From positions 186,001 through 250,000 of the forward strand of contig JAMPIV010012433.1 of assembly GCA_024509875.1 (NCBI GenBank): 64,000 nt of DNA. The letters are read 5' to 3'. Numbering within the stretch: position 1 is the first letter of the stretch; the number at the start of each line of letters is the position of its first letter. The notes below the pieces were generated by a model. The model was given only the letters and a program-made list of their open reading frames with translations. It was not told the origin of the DNA and searched no databases. Positions 21,906 to 32,335 of this stretch are shown here, one piece after another. This DNA is from Oreohelix idahoensis (taxonomy: Eukaryota > Mollusca > Gastropoda > Stylommatophora > Oreohelicidae). The position numbers were made by a program, and so were the translations under genes.

Positions 21906-22359
21906 GCTTAGTTGTTCCTGTATTCTGTCACGGTTTACTCTTATAATGGGTGACAGCGCCTTTCGAATGATCCCTGATTCGAATCTCCAGAAAACCTATC
22001 ACTTCTATGACTTTTATGTTACCTAGTGTCCCTCTTCTTTCTTTCATTCCTTCTTTATTACGATTCTCTATCATTTACATATTTTCAAGAATTATTTACC
22101 ATTCATAGAGCTTAGGTTTCCTTCCACTTGTTTATGTCTGCTGTATTCTGATTGGTTTATTGTTATTACGTTGATATTCGAGTGTTCACGAAAACGTTGT
22201 GGTATCTGTTTGTTAAGTTCTGTTTCAAAACCATATGTTCACATGTTCACATACTAAACACACGCAAATTATAAAATGATAAAAAATAAATGAATTGTTG
22301 ACTTTGTTAAGAGATGAATCTTAGTACAAAAGCGAAACAGAAACTCATCGGCAGGTGTG

Positions 22360-22917
22360 TGCAGCAGTGGTCCTCAGCCTGGAGTGTGAGGACCCCAGGA
22401 AGCAACAACATTGACCGACCATGGTCACAATGTACTGAAGAATTACTGTATAAACTATTAAACATATAATCCTATAAAAGCAGCGTACAAACGTGTAAGC
22501 TACATTTTCAGGTCTCGTCCATTTGAAAAGTAAATACAGGAAGAGACGTAATGCAGAACATCGTCTTTGGAGCCAGGTTTTCGAAAGTCTGCGGCTGCGA
22601 AACAACATCACCGATCCCGCTGAACTGTTAACTTTACCATTTTATATATTGAAGAATCTTAAATAAGTAAATAAATAAATTATTACAAAGTCACAATGTT
22701 AGATAACCCGACTTTTAATAACCGTACGTTTCCTTCTGCTGTGTAATAAATGCTCAGATCTTAAATATATACACAATGCCCCTGAAGTAAAACTAATCAT
22801 GAACATTTTATTTCTCCTCATGGGGACCGCACACGTCTATCATGGGTGTTATGGGGGCCGCACGTGTCTATCATGGGTGTTAAGGGGACCGCGACCTACG
22901 AAAGGTTAGGAATCGCC
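22360..22917. mobile_element. Possible hAT-type non-autonomous element
   Basis: The left end CAGTGGTCCTCAGCCT and the inverted right end (reverse complement CGGCGATTCCTAACCT) resemble the hAT termini seen elsewhere. Flanking 8-mers match only partly. A 38-bp direct duplication (GACCGCACACGTCTATCATG type) lies near 22,820-22,895. It is weakly supported. Confidence 0.3.
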
Positions 22918-22945
22918 GGTGCACTGAATAAAATGGGTATCAGGT

Positions 22946-23919
22946 ATGTTTCAAGCTGAATTGCATGTCCGGGTGTCAGGTATGTTTCAAGCTGAATTGC
23001 ATGTCCGGGTGTCAGGTATGTTTCAAGCTGAATTGCATGTCCGGGTGTCAGGTATGTTTCAAGCTGAATTGCATGTCCGGGTGTCAGGTATGTTTCAAGC
23101 TGAATTGCATGTCCGGGTGTCAGGTATGTTTCAAGCTGAATTGCATGTCCGGGTGTCAGGTATGTTTCAAGCTGAATTGCATGTCCGGGTGTCAGGTATG
23201 TTTCAAGCTGAATTGCATGTCCGGGTGTCAGGTATGTTTCAAGCTGAATTGCATGTCCGGGTGTCAGGTATGTTTTCAAGCTGAATTGCATGTCCGGGTG
23301 TCAGGTATGTTTCAAGCTGAATTGCATGTCCGGGTGTCAGGTATGTTTCAAGCTGAATTGCATGTCCGGGTGTCAGGTATGTTTCAAGCTGAATTGCATG
23401 TCCGGGTGTCAGGTATGTTTCAAGCTGAATTGCATGTCCGGGTGTCAGGTATGTTTCAAGCTGAATTGCATGTCCGGGGTGTCAGGTATGTTTCAAGCTG
23501 AATTGCATGTCCGGGTGTCAGGTATGTTTCAAGCTGAATTGCATGTCCGGGTGTCAGGTATGTTTCAAGCTGAATTGCATGTCCGGGTGTCAGGTATGTT
23601 TCAAGCTGAATTGCATGTCCGGGTGTCAGGTATGTTTCAAGCTGAATTGCATGTCCGGGTGTCAGGTATGTTTCAAGCTGAATTGCATGTCCGGGTGTCA
23701 GGTATGTTTCAAGCTGAATTGCATGTCCGGGTGTCAGGTATGTTTCAAGCTGAATTGCATGTCCGGGTGTCAGGTATGTTTCAAGCTGAATTGCATGTCC
23801 GGGTGTCAGGTATGTTTCAAGCTGAATTGCATGTCCGGGTGTCAGGTATGTTTCAAGCTGAATTGCATGTCCGGGTGTCAGGTATGTTTCAAGCTGAATT
23901 GCATGTCCGGGTGTCAGGG
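22946..23919. repeat. 36-bp minisatellite, 27 units
   Basis: Twenty-seven nearly identical copies of a 36-bp unit starting ATGTTTCAAGCTGAATTGCA. Only two single-base insertions are visible (near 23,272 and 23,471). Since 36 is a multiple of three, long open frames exist on both strands (for example MFQAELHVRVSG repeats). The frames come from the repeat, not from a gene. The high identity implies recent expansion or active homogenisation. Confidence 0.95.
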
Positions 23920-24330
23920 ATAATAAAAAGAAAAGAGCGTAAGAAAAAAGCTGCAGTCAGGAATTACAGAGAACGTTTAAAACTAAAACATTTGAGCCTT
24001 GGGTTGGCGCCATCTAAGTGCCGAGCAATGACAATCGGAGCAACATTAAAAACCACGTGCAGTTTAAAATACAGTACTTGGGAGCAATGTTTAATTCAGA
24101 TGGAAAATGTATAGCCGAGAAGAAGAACAGAGTATACCAAGAAGACAACAACATTACACAAATTGAGTAGGGCCAAAAGGAATGAAAAACTTTTCTCGAA
24201 GCACAAGAAAAGGGGTTCTGTTGTATTACGTTAAACCAATATTTTTGCACGGCAGCGAGTCATGGAAATTGAGCAAAACGATGTCAAAGTCAGTGGAGCT
24301 AACAGAGGCATAGTTTATCATAATAATAAT
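23920..24330 (+). pseudogene. LINE reverse transcriptase fragment
   Basis: Directly after the minisatellite the plus strand shows, in shifting frames, a KYLGAMFNSDGKC-type segment and FLHGSESWKLSK, the conserved block after the catalytic core of LINE reverse transcriptases. It ends in (ATA)n(AGA)n near 24,321-24,352. Multiple stops and frameshifts are present. Confidence 0.6.
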
Positions 24331-24394
24331 AATAATAAGAAGAAGAAGAAGAATGCTATAGGCTGATAAGGTAACTAACAAATACCACATCAGA

Positions 24395-24655
24395 GAACGC
24401 CAGATTTGCAGAGTGGATAGATCGCTGGCCTCTTGCGGCTATAGTGCCAGGTTCGAAACACTGTGGCGTCACGCTTCAATCTATCTAACTGTAAATGGGT
24501 ACCTGACTCTGATCTTAAGTTAGGGAAGAAAGAGACAGCGAGGTAGGGAACTGTTCACCCCACCTCTCAATTCTGGACCAAGTATGATGAAGTCTATAAC
24601 GCTTCACTTCCCTACGGCAGTATATGATCTGGGACTATCTTTTACCTTTAATACT
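24395..24655 (+). mobile_element. SINE, family 1, plus orientation
   Basis: A tRNA-like head with GCAGAGTGGATAGATCGCTGG and box B GGTTCGAAAC is followed by GTAAATGGGTACCTGACTCT and the shared body ending in ACTATCTTTTACCTTTA. This copy shows the family orientation clearly. Confidence 0.7.
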
Positions 24656-24747
24656 CAAGAAGAGCAAATGACTACAGAGATGTAATACGTATAAGAGAAA
24701 AGCAGTCAACATGTATTTGATGTGTAATGAAAAGAGGAGCGGCTCCG

Positions 24748-25659
24748 TTACATCAATGACAGTTTAAATGAAGAGCAAGGTGAGGATTTGCATCGAACGA
24801 ATTGAAACGAAGATAAAGTAGACGAAGTAGAAGAAGTAATCTTTAGGATTTATTGTGAATATGTTTCTGTATCTAAGATTCACAACGGCGGAATCACCTG
24901 ATTATTCTAAGATGAAAAAGGAAGCAACCAACCATAAGTGCAAAAAATGAGCCAATCAAACGCAGAGAAGCGAAAGGGAGAACTCATCGAAATGAAAAAG
25001 GAAGAATCAATCAGATTGATGCAAGGGAGATCCAATAAAACACAGGCTCAATGAAATTCATACGGACTGGGAAACATATATAAGCCCGCCAAGATTCAAT
25101 TTTGGACTCTGAAAATTTCACTTCAAGATCTCATAGCTGAGAAGACGTGAAGCGGACTGGCCAATACTTGTAGAAGCCACAGCTCATAGCTGAGAACAGC
25201 CAAGCTGATCTGCTTTGTGAGCCGACTTGCATAGTAATAGCTCAGATCCGTAATATTGTGTCTGAAGGGTATGTTAAAACCTGTTTTAGATCGTTAGGTT
25301 ATAAAGTATCTTGGTGCTTAAAAAATTTATGTACTATATAAAATTGATATTATGATTGACTTTGATTTTCTTGCTTGTGTCTTATCTTGGTATTCCCAAA
25401 ACTACGCTGACAGCTGAAGTTGGTCTAGGTCGATTATAATCTGACATACTCCTGATTCGCACTGACGCAGCTAGAGTCCTTGTCAGGACTGCTCAGTACT
25501 TGCTATAAGAGCTTCTAGTTCTTTCAGGGCTTAGCTTAGAAATGCTGCATGTACAAGAGTTCGTCGTCTTCTTGTTCTTCATTTACGTCTTCGTCTACTT
25601 TATCTTCGTTTCAATTCAAATCCTTTCCTTGCTCTTCATTTAAACTTTCATTGATGTAA
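24748..25659. mobile_element. Element with about 85-bp terminal inverted repeats
   Basis: The left end TTACATCAATGACAGTTTAA and the right end (reverse complement TTACATCAATGAAAGTTTAA) continue as imperfect inverted repeats through AAACGAAGATAAAGTAGACG. The 912-bp unit has no coding sequence. A TATATAAG box-like sequence lies near 25,078. No clear target duplication was found. A foldback or MITE-like DNA transposon is the simplest reading. Confidence 0.6.
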
Positions 25660-25661
25660 AG

Positions 25662-25945
25662 AAGCTGCGGTAGCGCAGTGGTTAGTGCACTGGCTTCCTA
25701 GTTCGGTGGTCCATGATTCGATCCCCAGTTGAGGTGGGATTTTTTAGACCACAAACGGCTCCGGGGTTGACCCAGCCTCATGAATTGGGTACCAGAGCAA
25801 CTCTGGGAAGGTTAAAGCGGCCGTCGTGATGCTGACCACTTCACCCCTAGAGTACCCATGGTCAAGAAAATATGGGCCTAACAGTACATACCCAATATGC
25901 CTCAACGGGCGTGAAACGGATCCCTTACCTAACCCTTACCTAATG
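25662..25945 (+). mobile_element. tRNA-derived SINE, family 2
   Basis: The head GGTAGCGCAGTGGTTAGTGC (box A) with box B GATTCGATCCC is followed by a body with GACCCAGCCTCATGAATTGG, CTCTGGGAAGGTTAA and ATATGGGCCTAACA. A second copy is at 53,217-53,490 in the same orientation. It is not a functional tRNA gene: the body continues and no acceptor stem closes. Confidence 0.8.
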
Positions 25946-26480
25946 TCTGTAAAGAGAAACCATTTTGGCATAAGTAAGGACCAACGGGAATTAATAAAGA
26001 CGTAACTCTTAAACATTTTAAAATGATGTCCATAGTGTTTCGGTGCATTTTATTGATTGCGTGACGTACTTCTTTGATTGACATGACCCCGGCCTCTTAA
26101 CTATATTGTCACAATGAGGATCAATAAAGGCCCGTCATCACCGGAGGATCGTCTTGGTTGTAGACAACATATATCATTGTCGAGTGCATATGTTTGCAAA
26201 GTTCCTACCCCCAGAGAGAGTCGCAACAAAGCTTCTGGTAAGGAGCATAACAGATTGCAGTGTGTGAGTAAAGGACCACCCTGCATTGCCTGGTAGTAGC
26301 ATCGAGTCTACCTGTCCTTCGGCTGAGGGCTCATTAAATACGAGTCAAGTGTTACAAGGTGACATTTACCTATCTTACAGAAGTGGAGAGGGGGGAGAGA
26401 AAGTTTACAACAAACTTAGTTGTCGCACTTGTCATCCTAAAAAACCTGTGAAACTCCCTGAATAATCCTCCTATTTACAT
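25946..26480. other. No recognised gene
   Basis: Non-coding sequence between a SINE and a LINE end. Confidence 0.35.
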
Positions 26481-26484
26481 CACT

Positions 26485-27290
26485 GCCAAGAGTAATCTTG
26501 AGCGAAGGTTGTTACTTTTGGAGAGAAAAAGAAGCACCATTTACTCCAAACCTCGGGCCAAACAGTACAGTACAAACACTAAATTAAAAATATATGAGAG
26601 CTGCGTAATTTATGTGCTTCAGTACGGTGCAGAATGCTGGAAAGTAACAGAAAAGGAAATGTCCAAATTGTCCTCTTTCCACACAACCTGCCTAAGGAAA
26701 ATTCTTCGAATTTTCTCACCGAACACCATCACCAACCAAGAACTGTGAACTTGGAGCCACAAAGAAGACATGCGCACCGTCATATCGGGTTGACGCTGGA
26801 ATTGGGTTGACGACATACTCAGAAGAGACCGTGACATCATTACCAGAACTGCCATGCTTTGGACTCTAGAAGGAAAGCGAAAGCAAGGACCGCCAAAAGC
26901 CACCTGGCGGAGAACGGAGGAGGTAGAGGTGCTAAACATGAACCAGAGCTGGGACACTTCACGAAGGATGGCAGCCGACCGAGCTAAGTGGAGACAAGTT
27001 TGTTGCTGCCCTACAAGACGCCATCACTTTGTCAGTCAGCGACCACGGATCACAGAAGACATCTGGCCATTCGTGGAGACAGTTTGTTGCTGCCCTACAA
27101 GACGCCATCACTTTGTCAGTCAGCGACCACGGATCACAGAAGAAGAAGTCTGGCCATTCGTGAAGACAATTTGTTGCTGCCCTACAAGACGCCATCACTT
27201 TGTCAGTCAGCGACCACGGATCACAGAAGAAGAAGTCTGGCCATTCGTGAAGACAAATCAAGGGAGACAACCCGTGACACTAACATAGAA
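26485..27290 (+). pseudogene. LINE C-terminus with triplicated end
   Basis: Reads KIYESCVIYVLQYGAECWKV, CLRKILRIFSPNTITNQEL, RRDRDIIT, GKRKQGPPKATWRRTEE and AADRAKWRQ, the thumb and C-terminus of a non-LTR reverse transcriptase. Two stops interrupt it near 26,747 and 26,792. It then runs into three tandem copies of an 84-87-bp unit. Related to the ends at 10,370 and 28,800. Confidence 0.7.
26999..27258. repeat. Three tandem copies of an 84-87-bp unit
   Basis: The unit begins TTTGTTGCTGCCCTACAAGA. The copies differ mainly by the number of AGA triplets before the end. It overlaps the last codons and 3' end of the LINE. Confidence 0.9.
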
Positions 27291-27299
27291 ACGATCGAC

Positions 27300-27780
27300 T
27301 TCCTATTTCATGCAGTTTACGAATAAATTATTGTAGCCAACCCTATAATTTTTCATTCAATCAGTCAATCAATACCCTTTAGCTCCCCGAAGCAGCATAG
27401 GCCTTAAATCTTCCACAAACACATGCCAAGTCCTCCTGTCACAAGTTTTCATGGGGATTGCGAAAAAGTACCGTTGATCCCGGGGACACCGCGATTTTAA
27501 ATGCTGGCGGGAGAGGTAGAAATTTCCCTAGCTTAAAAAGTCTTTTTTTCCCTCCCCGCATCTCTTAAAGATCTACCAAATAATCAGAGATCTACCGATA
27601 GATCAGGATCGACTGGTTGGCGCCTAGATCTCTAGGACCATTTTTATCAAAGAGGGTACATGTACTCCATAGGGTACTTGGAAGGTGGACAAGAAGTACA
27701 CGGTAGAATGTTTTATTTTACTTTATCGTAATATTTTTAACTGCAGAAAACAGTATTTAATATATGAGAGAGGTAAAGGG
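27300..27780. other. No recognised gene
   Basis: Non-coding sequence with no feature I can name. Confidence 0.35.
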
Positions 27781-27784
27781 GTAA

Positions 27785-28070
27785 GACTGCACTCTCATAA
27801 GAAGTAAAATAAAGATAAAGTAATCCCATAAAAGATTCTGCTGTAGCGGAGTTAAGTGTCAGTGACGTCACCACACTAAGTCCAGTTTTTTATGACGTGG
27901 GGTGACCAGTCCCCTTCCTCGCTGCCTTTGCCTCCCAAGTTCAAGAGCAGAGTCAGTACCCATTTACAGCCGACTATACTGGAGCGGGACGATATCAGGG
28001 TTCGTTCCTGGAAACCTGGAACTGTTGCGGGAGTGAAGCGCTAAAACCGCTTAGCCAGTCGGACACCCAA
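27785..28070 (-). mobile_element. SINE, family 1, best-preserved copy
   Basis: The minus strand starts near 28,066 with a tRNA-like head, GTCCGACTGGCTAAGCGGTT (box A) and a degraded box B near 28,010. Then come GTAAATGGGTACTGACTCTG, GAGGCAAAGGCAGCGAGGAA and a 3' part ending ATCTTTATTTTAC. It serves as reference for the other family members. Confidence 0.7.
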
Positions 28071-28735
28071 TTAGGGGCACTCGATTATTATACGTTTTGG
28101 AAACACTGCTCCGGGGAATCGAACTCAACAGACCCCAAGGGCGCGTGCGGTTCGAGAAATGGAAGAAAATATACTCGAATTTCACAATGACTTGATACGA
28201 TACCACCTAAAATAGTGTTTTTGTTAGTCAAGGAATCTTGTTTTCTGTAACTCACTTCCTCAAACAAACAAAAAACTAAAAAGTGTGATGTCATCTAAAA
28301 AAAAAAAAACATCCAATCGACGGCCCTCTCCGTTCCCTATATTCACGTGACAAAAGACTGAACGCTAAACGTTTTGTGGACACAGCTCTGATGAAACAAA
28401 TCCCAAAAGATATTCAACACGCTATTGTTGTCCTCCAACTCGCACCCAAGTTATAAATACTTCAAATAGGATAATCGTCACCCCTCGAGGTTATGCATGG
28501 CGGAACGAACTTTTTTTTTTTTGGTTTCTTTGTTTGTTCTAGTTGAAAAAAAACAAAAACATTATTTTGATGATGTGGACTTAATAAAGAGTACTAGCAA
28601 ATGGGTAGAATACCATGGACAATGGATTGTATCCAGCTAGTAAGCAACGTTATAATATTGGAATATATGAGTATTTTTACGTATGTACACAGCTGATAAA
28701 AATATATTCTGTTTCATACTAAGGGATGCCTGGCT
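28071..28735. other. No recognised gene
   Basis: Non-coding sequence with an A-rich run near 28,298 and a T-rich run near 28,510. Confidence 0.35.
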
Positions 28736-28799
28736 GTTTGACTTTGATATCACAGTCGTCAATTGACAGAAAACGTATGATGGCAATAAATATTCAGTA

Positions 28800-29105
28800 A
28801 GTTGAGACAAGAACCAGACAAGTGCCAGTGGAACAAGAGATGGCGATGGATAGGACACACACTGAGGAAACCTGCTGATAGCATTACAAGGCAGTCCTTG
28901 TTCTGGAAGCCCCAGGGTAAATGAATGTGGTAGACCAAGAAACACATGGAGAAGAGAACTGGAGACAGAAGTACAAACGATGAGGAAAACGTGGAAATAG
29001 CTTGAGCTGATGGCATGTGACAGGAGGACTTGGCATGTGACAGGAGGACTTGGCATGTGACAGGAGGACTTGGCATGTGACAGGAGGACTTGGCATGTGT
29101 TTGTT
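28800..29105 (+). pseudogene. LINE C-terminal fragment
   Basis: Shows WRWIGHTLRKPADSITRQSL followed by FWKPQGK and an R-x-T-W-R-R-E-L-E-like segment with frame breaks. It is the unexpanded relative of the sequence at 10,370-11,060. Its 3' end has a local 20-bp repeat. Confidence 0.65.
29013..29096. repeat. 20-bp tandem repeat, four copies
   Basis: GGCATGTGACAGGAGGACTT occurs four times and continues into a partial copy at the LINE 3' end. Confidence 0.9.
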
Positions 29106-29753
29106 GAAGGCCTATACTATATTTAAATAAAGAATATGGCTACGCCCCCCCCCCCCTTGCTTACCAACTAATATGAGATGTCATGGGGCTGGCAACCTCA
29201 TCATGTCAAATAATTACTACAGAAACCGCCACTGCTGGAGCATGTAACTGCTTGCTGCAGGCCTCCTGTAAGTGGACATGTCCAAGCTCCATAAGGAACC
29301 ACATAGGAAAATTAATTAATTTACACACATTTTACGAGAGCATTAATGCTAATTTCCTTTCTACTTCTTATGAATTTAACTTAGTTCATTTTCTATCTCT
29401 TTCTGTTTTCGTGCGATTGCTCCTAACGAAGGCCCTATAGCCGTAACGTAAGTTATTTTCTTTGCTGTTTGTCCTAGTAACTCGCATTACTTATTTTTTT
29501 CTTTTTCACGCCCCAAGTGAGCGTGCTAAATTTCCCACTACGACATATCCTAATTTTTGGACGGCTACATTTCAAAACCTCAAAGCATAAATAAAGTATA
29601 AAATAAAGTTCACTAACGTCAATAAAGTCCACTATCTCCAAAAGTCGGATCTAAAGAACAATATACGTTGTCTACTGTAAAAATATTCGTACATTGTCAA
29701 AAGTAAAAACAAACAGGTTCAGGTGCGCTGAGAGGACAAAGTCAATACATAAC

Positions 29754-29849
29754 ATGCCTCCCGAGAAAATTAGGAGTGAGTATCGAATTTTCTTGGATGT
29801 TGACGCCTCCCTTCAGATCGACATAGATGAGTCTGACAATACAACACAG
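29754..29849 (+). CDS. Hypothetical small gene, exon 1 (tentative)
   Basis: The ATG at 29,754 opens 32 codons, MPPEKIRSEYRIFLDVDASL and an acidic continuation ending DESDNTTQ, up to a CAG|GTAGGC donor. The frame is in phase with the exon at 30,007. The product is not recognised. The sequence is less repetitive than its surroundings, which is the only reason to note it. It would lie inside an SLC24 intron on the opposite strand. Chance open frame remains likely. Confidence 0.2.
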
Positions 29850-30006
29850 GTAGGCTGTACTCAGATTGGTCAAGTTCAGGCGTCTTTGGAACCTCAACTG
29901 ACACTGTAACCTTCATGCGGTATACTGCTGTACTGACATGGCCAAGAATGGTTTTGTTCAGCGAACAGTCCTCATAGATTTCTGAATTGTGAGCATTGTG
30001 TTTCAG

Positions 30007-30117
30007 GATAGATCTAGGTTGTACTTGGATCCGGTGTCTACCGGAAGTGAGGCTGTGGTCAAGCATGACTTGCCAGATACGTATAAGTGTCCCTGTAGCA
30101 AAGGGTCGCTTTTATGA
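30007..30117 (+). CDS. Hypothetical small gene, exon 2 (tentative)
   Basis: It follows a pyrimidine-rich acceptor TTGTGTTTCAG| and reads 36 codons (DRSRLYLDPVSTGSEAVVKH and on to KCPCSKGSLL) before TGA. Joined in phase 0 to 29,754-29,849, the product is 68 residues with no recognised domain. A GTATAAGT sequence inside could be an alternative donor. Confidence 0.2.
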   Translation, partial: DRSRLYLDPVSTGSEAVVKHDLPDTYKCPCSKGSLL

Positions 30118-31130
30118 GACCAGTTTACGGCACATAGACTTAATGTCACTATTTCAAACAACAAAATACATCAGTGCTAAATAATCGAGTGTCGTAGATG
30201 TTTTTCAGATAGGTAATAGATGTTTATAGTTCTGTCTGAGCGGAGGTGATAGTGATACTGTGTGAGAGTAAGGTGTAAGAAATAGTTTCTGTTTCACGAG
30301 GTGATCGTGTAAGAGGAAGGACAGTCTCTGGGTTGAGTAATTTCTCTAATCCAGCCTATCGTACGACTATCTTTAAATCAGACGCACTTTCCCTCCTTAT
30401 ACAAAATACAAGTTACACTGCACCCACGTGCACACAATTATGTGACAAATACGCACAAGACGTGAAAACAAACTATGGAAAACAGATAGGGTAGGGGTTG
30501 ACCAACACAATAACTTAAGGTTTAATTAAGTTTATTTATCTCTAGAACTTTACAACATAAATCATATACAACAATAGATCATGGTTTTACAGACAAAATG
30601 AAAATTAATCAAATAGGTTCTCCCCTCTGGTAAAGAACAATAGAAGAAGATCCCAACAGAGGTAAATTCACCGAAAAGATCAAAAGTTAACAATAAGTGT
30701 ATGGGATAGTCCGTAAAGAAAACAAAGGACAAGTCCCTAATTAATCTATCCCGTAAATACTCAGATTAATGAGAACAAAAGAGAAAAGATTTGTATGATA
30801 GTGTTTAACAACATAAATAAGTTTCGTTCTCCGTTCATTCAATTCACATATGTACAGTGGCCACTTTCATAATTCGCTTACCAATAGATGTCGCAGGCAT
30901 TCCGTGGAAACAAACACTAATAAGTAACACGACTACTCAGTGTCATATTAAGTTTTGCCAAATCCAGCCTCAGACTAGCCGTAGTTGCTGACTGCACGTT
31001 TCACGGGAGTCGCTAGAGTTGGTGATTTAATTTTTCCTGGGTAAAAAATACGGTATCTCTGCCTTCAGTTGGTTGGAGTAAGGTTCATACGTGGTGGTCA
31101 CCGACATAAGATGAAGAATACAGATATATT
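30118..31130. other. No recognised gene
   Basis: AT-rich intronic sequence with no exon or repeat that I can name. Confidence 0.35.
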
Positions 31131-31189
31131 CTGTGTTGTCTAACCTCTGACCGCTGAGACACTATTTGAAGTTACACAAATGTTGCTGA

Positions 31190-31485
31190 CAATATTACAC
31201 ATAAGGAAGGGAAACCCGAGGCCTGTAAACAGTAAATTAATATGAAACGAATATAAAGGTATGTTATCAGGCACTCGTAGGAAATAAAGAAGTAGAACAC
31301 TAGACAACAGAAAAACAACAGACATGAGTGGCTTACCCAGGATTTGAACACTGGACCTTCCGTGCGACAACCCCGCCCAGCCATGCAAGCGAATCCCACT
31401 ATCCTCCCTGCCATCTACGCATCACCAAAAATGATGTTTCAATGACAGGTCATTAGTGCGAACCGCAATACACGACACCGGAAGT
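31190..31485 (-). mobile_element. tRNA-derived SINE, family 3, copy 1
   Basis: The minus strand has GGTCCAGTGTTCAAATCCTG (box B-like) then GGTAAGCCACTCATGTCTGT, TTTCCTACGAGTGCCTGATA and a 3' end with GTAATATTG-type sequence. Copies 2 (31,655-31,948) and 3 (32,080-32,330, opposite strand) share over 200 bp, and a short copy lies at 34,565-34,690. Confidence 0.65.
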
Positions 31486-31654
31486 CCACCATGGGCAGTT
31501 TAGCATATTAATGACGCAATCACTTCTGTTGTTTCCCTATCATGCAGTATAGGCCAGTCCAACAAGACAAGGACCTTAATACTGTGTCCAGTAAATGATA
31601 GTAGACTTAGAACAGTGAGAACAGGACAGAGGGTAGGTTTGGTATTGTATAAAC

Positions 31655-31948
31655 ATTTATTACACATAAGGAAGGGAAACCCGAGGCCTGTAAACAGTAA
31701 ATTAATATGAAACGAATATAAAGGTATGTTATCAGGCACTCGTAGGAAATAAAGAAGTAGAACACTAGACAACAGAAAAACAACAGACATGAGTGGCTTA
31801 CCCAGGATTTGAACACTGGACCTTCCGTGCGACAACCCCGCCTAGCCATGAAAGCGAATCACACTATCCTCCCTGCCATCTACGCATCACCAAAAATGAT
31901 GTTTCAATGACAGTTCATTAGTGCGAACCGCAATACACGACACCGGAA
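31655..31948 (-). mobile_element. SINE family 3, copy 2
   Basis: It is nearly identical to 31,195-31,485, including the flank ATGATGTTTCAATGACAG and the ACACGACACCGGAAGTC block. The duplication therefore involved SINE plus flank, not an independent insertion. Confidence 0.7.
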
Positions 31949-32335
31949 GTCTACTATCATTTACTGGACACAGTATTAAGGTCCTTGTCTTGTTGGACTG
32001 GCCTATACTGCATGATAGGGAAACAACAGAAGTGATTGCGTCATAAATAGGCTAAACTGCCCACGGTGGACTTCCGGTGTCGTGTATTGTGGTTCGCTCT
32101 AATGACCTGTCATTGAAACATCATTTTTGGTGATGCGTAGATGACAGGGAGGATAGTGTGATTTGCTTGCATGGCTAGGCGGGGGTTGTCGCACGGAAGG
32201 TCCAGTGTTCAAATCCTGGGTAAGCCACTCATGTCTGTTGTTTTTCTGTTGTCTAGTTTTCTACTTCTTTATTTCCTACGAGTGCCTGATAACATACCTT
32301 TATAGTTGTTTCATATTAATTTGCTGACAATATAT
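31949..32335 (+). repeat. Inverted copy of 31,225-31,608, including a SINE
   Basis: This is the reverse complement of 31,225-31,608 with few changes. It starts TCTACTATCATTTACTGGAC and passes through the GGAAGTC block and the SINE on the plus strand. With copy 2 between them, the region can form a large hairpin. Confidence 0.7.

Noticed and set aside
22946..23919. CRISPR-like regular array
   Set aside because: The units are contiguous with no unique spacers, and the sequence is clearly eukaryotic.
22896..24114. Several long frames with 12-residue repeats on both strands
   Set aside because: All come from the 36-bp minisatellite; frames on both strands of the same repeat are expected by arithmetic.
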